A stretch of DNA of 7,312 bases from Syntrophaceae bacterium (GTDB lineage: Bacteria; Desulfobacterota; Syntrophorhabdia; Syntrophorhabdales; WCHB1-27). The stretch is from the NCBI GenBank assembly GCA_003165115.1, contig PLSJ01000476.1, forward strand, positions 19,934 through 27,245. The letters run 5' to 3'. Within the stretch, counting starts at the first letter, position 1, and each line of letters opens with the position of its first letter. This document shows positions 5,765-7,312 of the stretch, piece by piece. The notes under the pieces were generated by a model. The model was not told the DNA's origin. It did no database searches and saw nothing but the letters and a program-made list of their open reading frames with translations. The position numbers and the translations under genes are program-made.

Positions 5765-7312
5765 ATTTGCGTGCCCACACTTCCATCACCAGCATGAGCC
5801 ATAACCTGTAGGAGACCCTGAAATCACGGCTCGGCTCACGGTCGTAGACGTCCGCCAGCATGTTGTCGATCGCCTTCCGGTCCACGTAGGATTCCGTCTT
5901 GCAGCCGCGGCCCAGCAGGTCCCTGCTTAATGGCCTCAACTGCTTCCTCAGCCACGTCTCGACCGGCGCGCCGAACCCGATCTTGGGCCTGTCCAGGACC
6001 GCGCGGGGCAGAATCCCTGTCAAGGCGAGCTTTAAGAGGTGCTTGGGGTAGTCGAGCTTCACTTTGAGGGTAGGGGGGATGGTCAGCGAAAATTCGACGA
6101 GGCGGTGGTCCAGGAACGGGGCGCGGCACTCGATGCTCGTGAGCATGGAGGCCATGTCCACCTTTTTCAGAAGGTCGTCGGGCAGGTAGAAATTGAGGTC
6201 GTGCCCATAGGCCACGGAAAGGGCGTCGGAATCGGTCACGTCCAGCCATCTGCCGTTCCTGTAGAAGTCCCCCGGTTTAACCGATGACGGCGACAGCAGG
6301 GAATCGTCGATCTCACGCTCGGTCATGATATGCCTTACCCAAAACCAGTGGTCGTACGCGGCGTCGGGGGCGGACCTGGGGTAGAAGGGTCCGGCCATGT
6401 CCCAACCCGCATGGGCTATGGAAAACCTGTTGGCCATCTTGAAGAGCCTCGTGGGGACCCGGCCGCCTATCACGTATTTCTGGTCGAGATAGCTCCCGTA
6501 TCCCGCAAAAAGCTCGTCCCCGCCGTCGCCGGTCAGGATGACCTTCACGTGTTTCCTGGCCTCTCTCGATATCAGGTAGGTGGGGATCGCGGAGGAATCC
6601 CCGAAGGGCTCGTCGAAGTAGCGGATCACCTTTTCGAACACGTCTTCAATCTTGTCCTCGATGAGGATTTCCGTATGGTTTGTTTTGTACATATCGGCGA
6701 CCATCCTCGCGTAGGGCCGCTCATCTATCTCATCCGCGAACCCTACCGAAAAGGTCTTGACCGGCTGGGTGCAGTGGCGCGCCATAAAAGCGGTCACCGC
6801 GCTCGAATCGACGCCGCCGGAAAGGAAGACTCCGAGCGGGACGTCGGCGATGATCCTGTTCTTCACGGAATCGGAGAAGAGGCGAAGGAATTCCTCCTTG
6901 GCTTCGTGCTCGTCCATGTCCCACCGCACGGACCGTTCCGGGGTCCAATACCTTGAGATCGTTATGTTTCCCCTGTCAACCTTGAGGAAATGGGCAGGAG
7001 GCAGTTTTCTCACCGACTTGAACACGGAGTAGGGAGCGGGCACGTACATGCAGTTGAAGTAGAAGGCGAGGGCGGTTCCATCGATCTCCCTGGAGACTTC
7101 CGGGTGGCGGAGGATCGCTTTCAGCTCGGAAGCGAGCAGCACCGATTCACCCGACTCCCAGTAGAGCAAAGGCTTCTCGCCCATCCTGTCCCTGGCGGCA
7201 AGCAACACGTTCCTCTTCGAGTCGTAAATCACTATGGCGAACATGCCGTCCAGCCGTGAAAAGACGTTCTCGCCATACTCCTCGTAGAGATGGACGATGA
7301 CTTCCGTATCGG
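5757..7312 (-). CDS. asnB: Asparagine synthase-type glutamine-dependent amidotransferase, 5' partial
   Basis: The reading frame is open to the window edge, with 517 complete residues; numbering here starts at the Asp codon at 7310. An apparent Met start at 7244 is internal: the residues before it, DTEVIVHLYEEYG and then RLDG, are the conserved end of the glutaminase domain. About 100 N-terminal residues, including the expected nucleophilic Cys2, lie outside the window, so glutaminase activity cannot be judged. Visible motifs are RDRMGEKPL (40-48) and ASELKAIL (60-67). The synthetase half has the ATP-pyrophosphatase loop SGGVDS (164-169), GDGGDELFAGYG (261-272), DDLLKKVDMASM (378-389) and CRAPFLD (395-401). 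Family enzymes hydrolyse Gln and pass ammonia to an adenylated carboxylate. In glycan clusters, AsnB-like proteins are thought to amidate sugar or substituent carboxylates rather than make asparagine; that role is inferred here from the neighbours. The stop overlaps the next start by 8 bases (ATGGGTGA). The family call is firm; the substrate is unknown. Confidence 0.95.
   Translation of the reverse strand, partial: DTEVIVHLYEEYGENVFSRLDGMFAIVIYDSKRNVLLAARDRMGEKPLLYWESGESVLLASELKAILRHPEVSREIDGTALAFYFNCMYVPAPYSVFKSVRKLPPAHFLKVDRGNITISRYWTPERSVRWDMDEHEAKEEFLRLFSDSVKNRIIADVPLGVFLSGGVDSSAVTAFMARHCTQPVKTFSVGFADEIDERPYARMVADMYKTNHTEILIEDKIEDVFEKVIRYFDEPFGDSSAIPTYLISREARKHVKVILTGDGGDELFAGYGSYLDQKYVIGGRVPTRLFKMANRFSIAHAGWDMAGPFYPRSAPDAAYDHWFWVRHIMTEREIDDSLLSPSSVKPGDFYRNGRWLDVTDSDALSVAYGHDLNFYLPDDLLKKVDMASMLTSIECRAPFLDHRLVEFSLTIPPTLKVKLDYPKHLLKLALTGILPRAVLDRPKIGFGAPVETWLRKQLRPLSRDLLGRGCKTESYVDRKAIDNMLADVYDREPSRDFRVSYRLWLMLVMEVWARKYG

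Larger units (their letters stand above)
1..7312 (-). other. Single glycan-biosynthesis operon segment without internal promoter or terminator
   Basis: Six genes on one strand abut with junctions of 8-base overlap (5757-5764), 7-base gap (4789-4795), 4-base overlap (3532-3535), 4-base overlap (2192-2195) and 11-base overlap (837-847). There is no room for an intergenic promoter or a hairpin terminator at any junction. No tRNA, rRNA, repeat array, insertion sequence or attachment site was seen on either strand. The genes are therefore expected to be transcribed together from a promoter to the right of 7312. Both ends of the operon lie outside the window. Confidence 0.85.

Noticed and set aside
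6330..6956. 208-residue plus-strand open frame opposite asnB
   Set aside because: It sits opposite the conserved ATP-pyrophosphatase domain and has the Val/Gly/His-rich composition of an antisense frame; no domain recognised.
1..7312. Exosortase/PEP-CTERM-associated exopolysaccharide locus
   Set aside because: AsnB, glycosyltransferases, an acyl ligase and an O-ligase-like protein also occur in such loci, but no exosortase, PEP-CTERM protein or locus-specific marker is in the window, and the ligase and membrane protein do not look like the locus-specific forms I know. Genes outside the window would be needed.
1..7312. Mobile elements, CRISPR arrays, RNA genes, defence systems or other novel non-glycan system
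   Set aside because: The coding density is effectively complete, all six genes belong to glycan-assembly families, and no direct repeat array, inverted-repeat ends, tRNA-like fold or transposase motif was seen.

Overview
The window is a single co-directional block of polysaccharide-assembly genes, all on the minus strand, so transcription runs from base 7312 toward base 1. Six coding regions fill it almost without a gap. In transcription order they are: an asparagine synthase-type amidotransferase (5' end outside the window), a family 2 glycosyltransferase, a family 4 glycosyltransferase, a CapK/PaaK-like adenylate-forming ligase, a multi-pass O-antigen ligase/polymerase-like membrane protein, and a second family 2 glycosyltransferase (3' end outside the window). 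The only intergenic gap is 7 bases; the other four junctions overlap by 8, 4, 4 and 11 bases. This is the layout of one translationally coupled operon whose promoter and terminator both lie outside the window.

The likely job of the region is synthesis of a surface glycan (exopolysaccharide, capsule or O-antigen). The three glycosyltransferases would build a lipid-linked repeat unit at the cytoplasmic face of the inner membrane. The amidotransferase and the adenylate-forming ligase are candidates for decorating a sugar with an amide or acyl group. The membrane protein would polymerise the repeat or ligate the glycan to an acceptor on the periplasmic side. The sugars, the linkages and the decoration cannot be read from the sequence.

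The organism looks like a GC-rich bacterium. ATG starts, a GGAGG ribosome binding site and a Wzy/WaaL-type protein fit a Gram-negative or other diderm lineage. Ile ATA (4 of 12 Ile codons in the 847..1 gene) and Arg AGG/AGA are used freely, which argues against enterobacteria; an environmental lineage such as Desulfobacterota or Nitrospirota is a guess only. No RNA genes, mobile elements, CRISPR arrays, long repeats or internal promoters were seen. The window is best described as an ordinary glycan cluster with a few points worth checking: the AsnB plus CapK-like pairing, three genes with tandem ATGATG starts, and an odd N-terminal extension on the family 4 glycosyltransferase.
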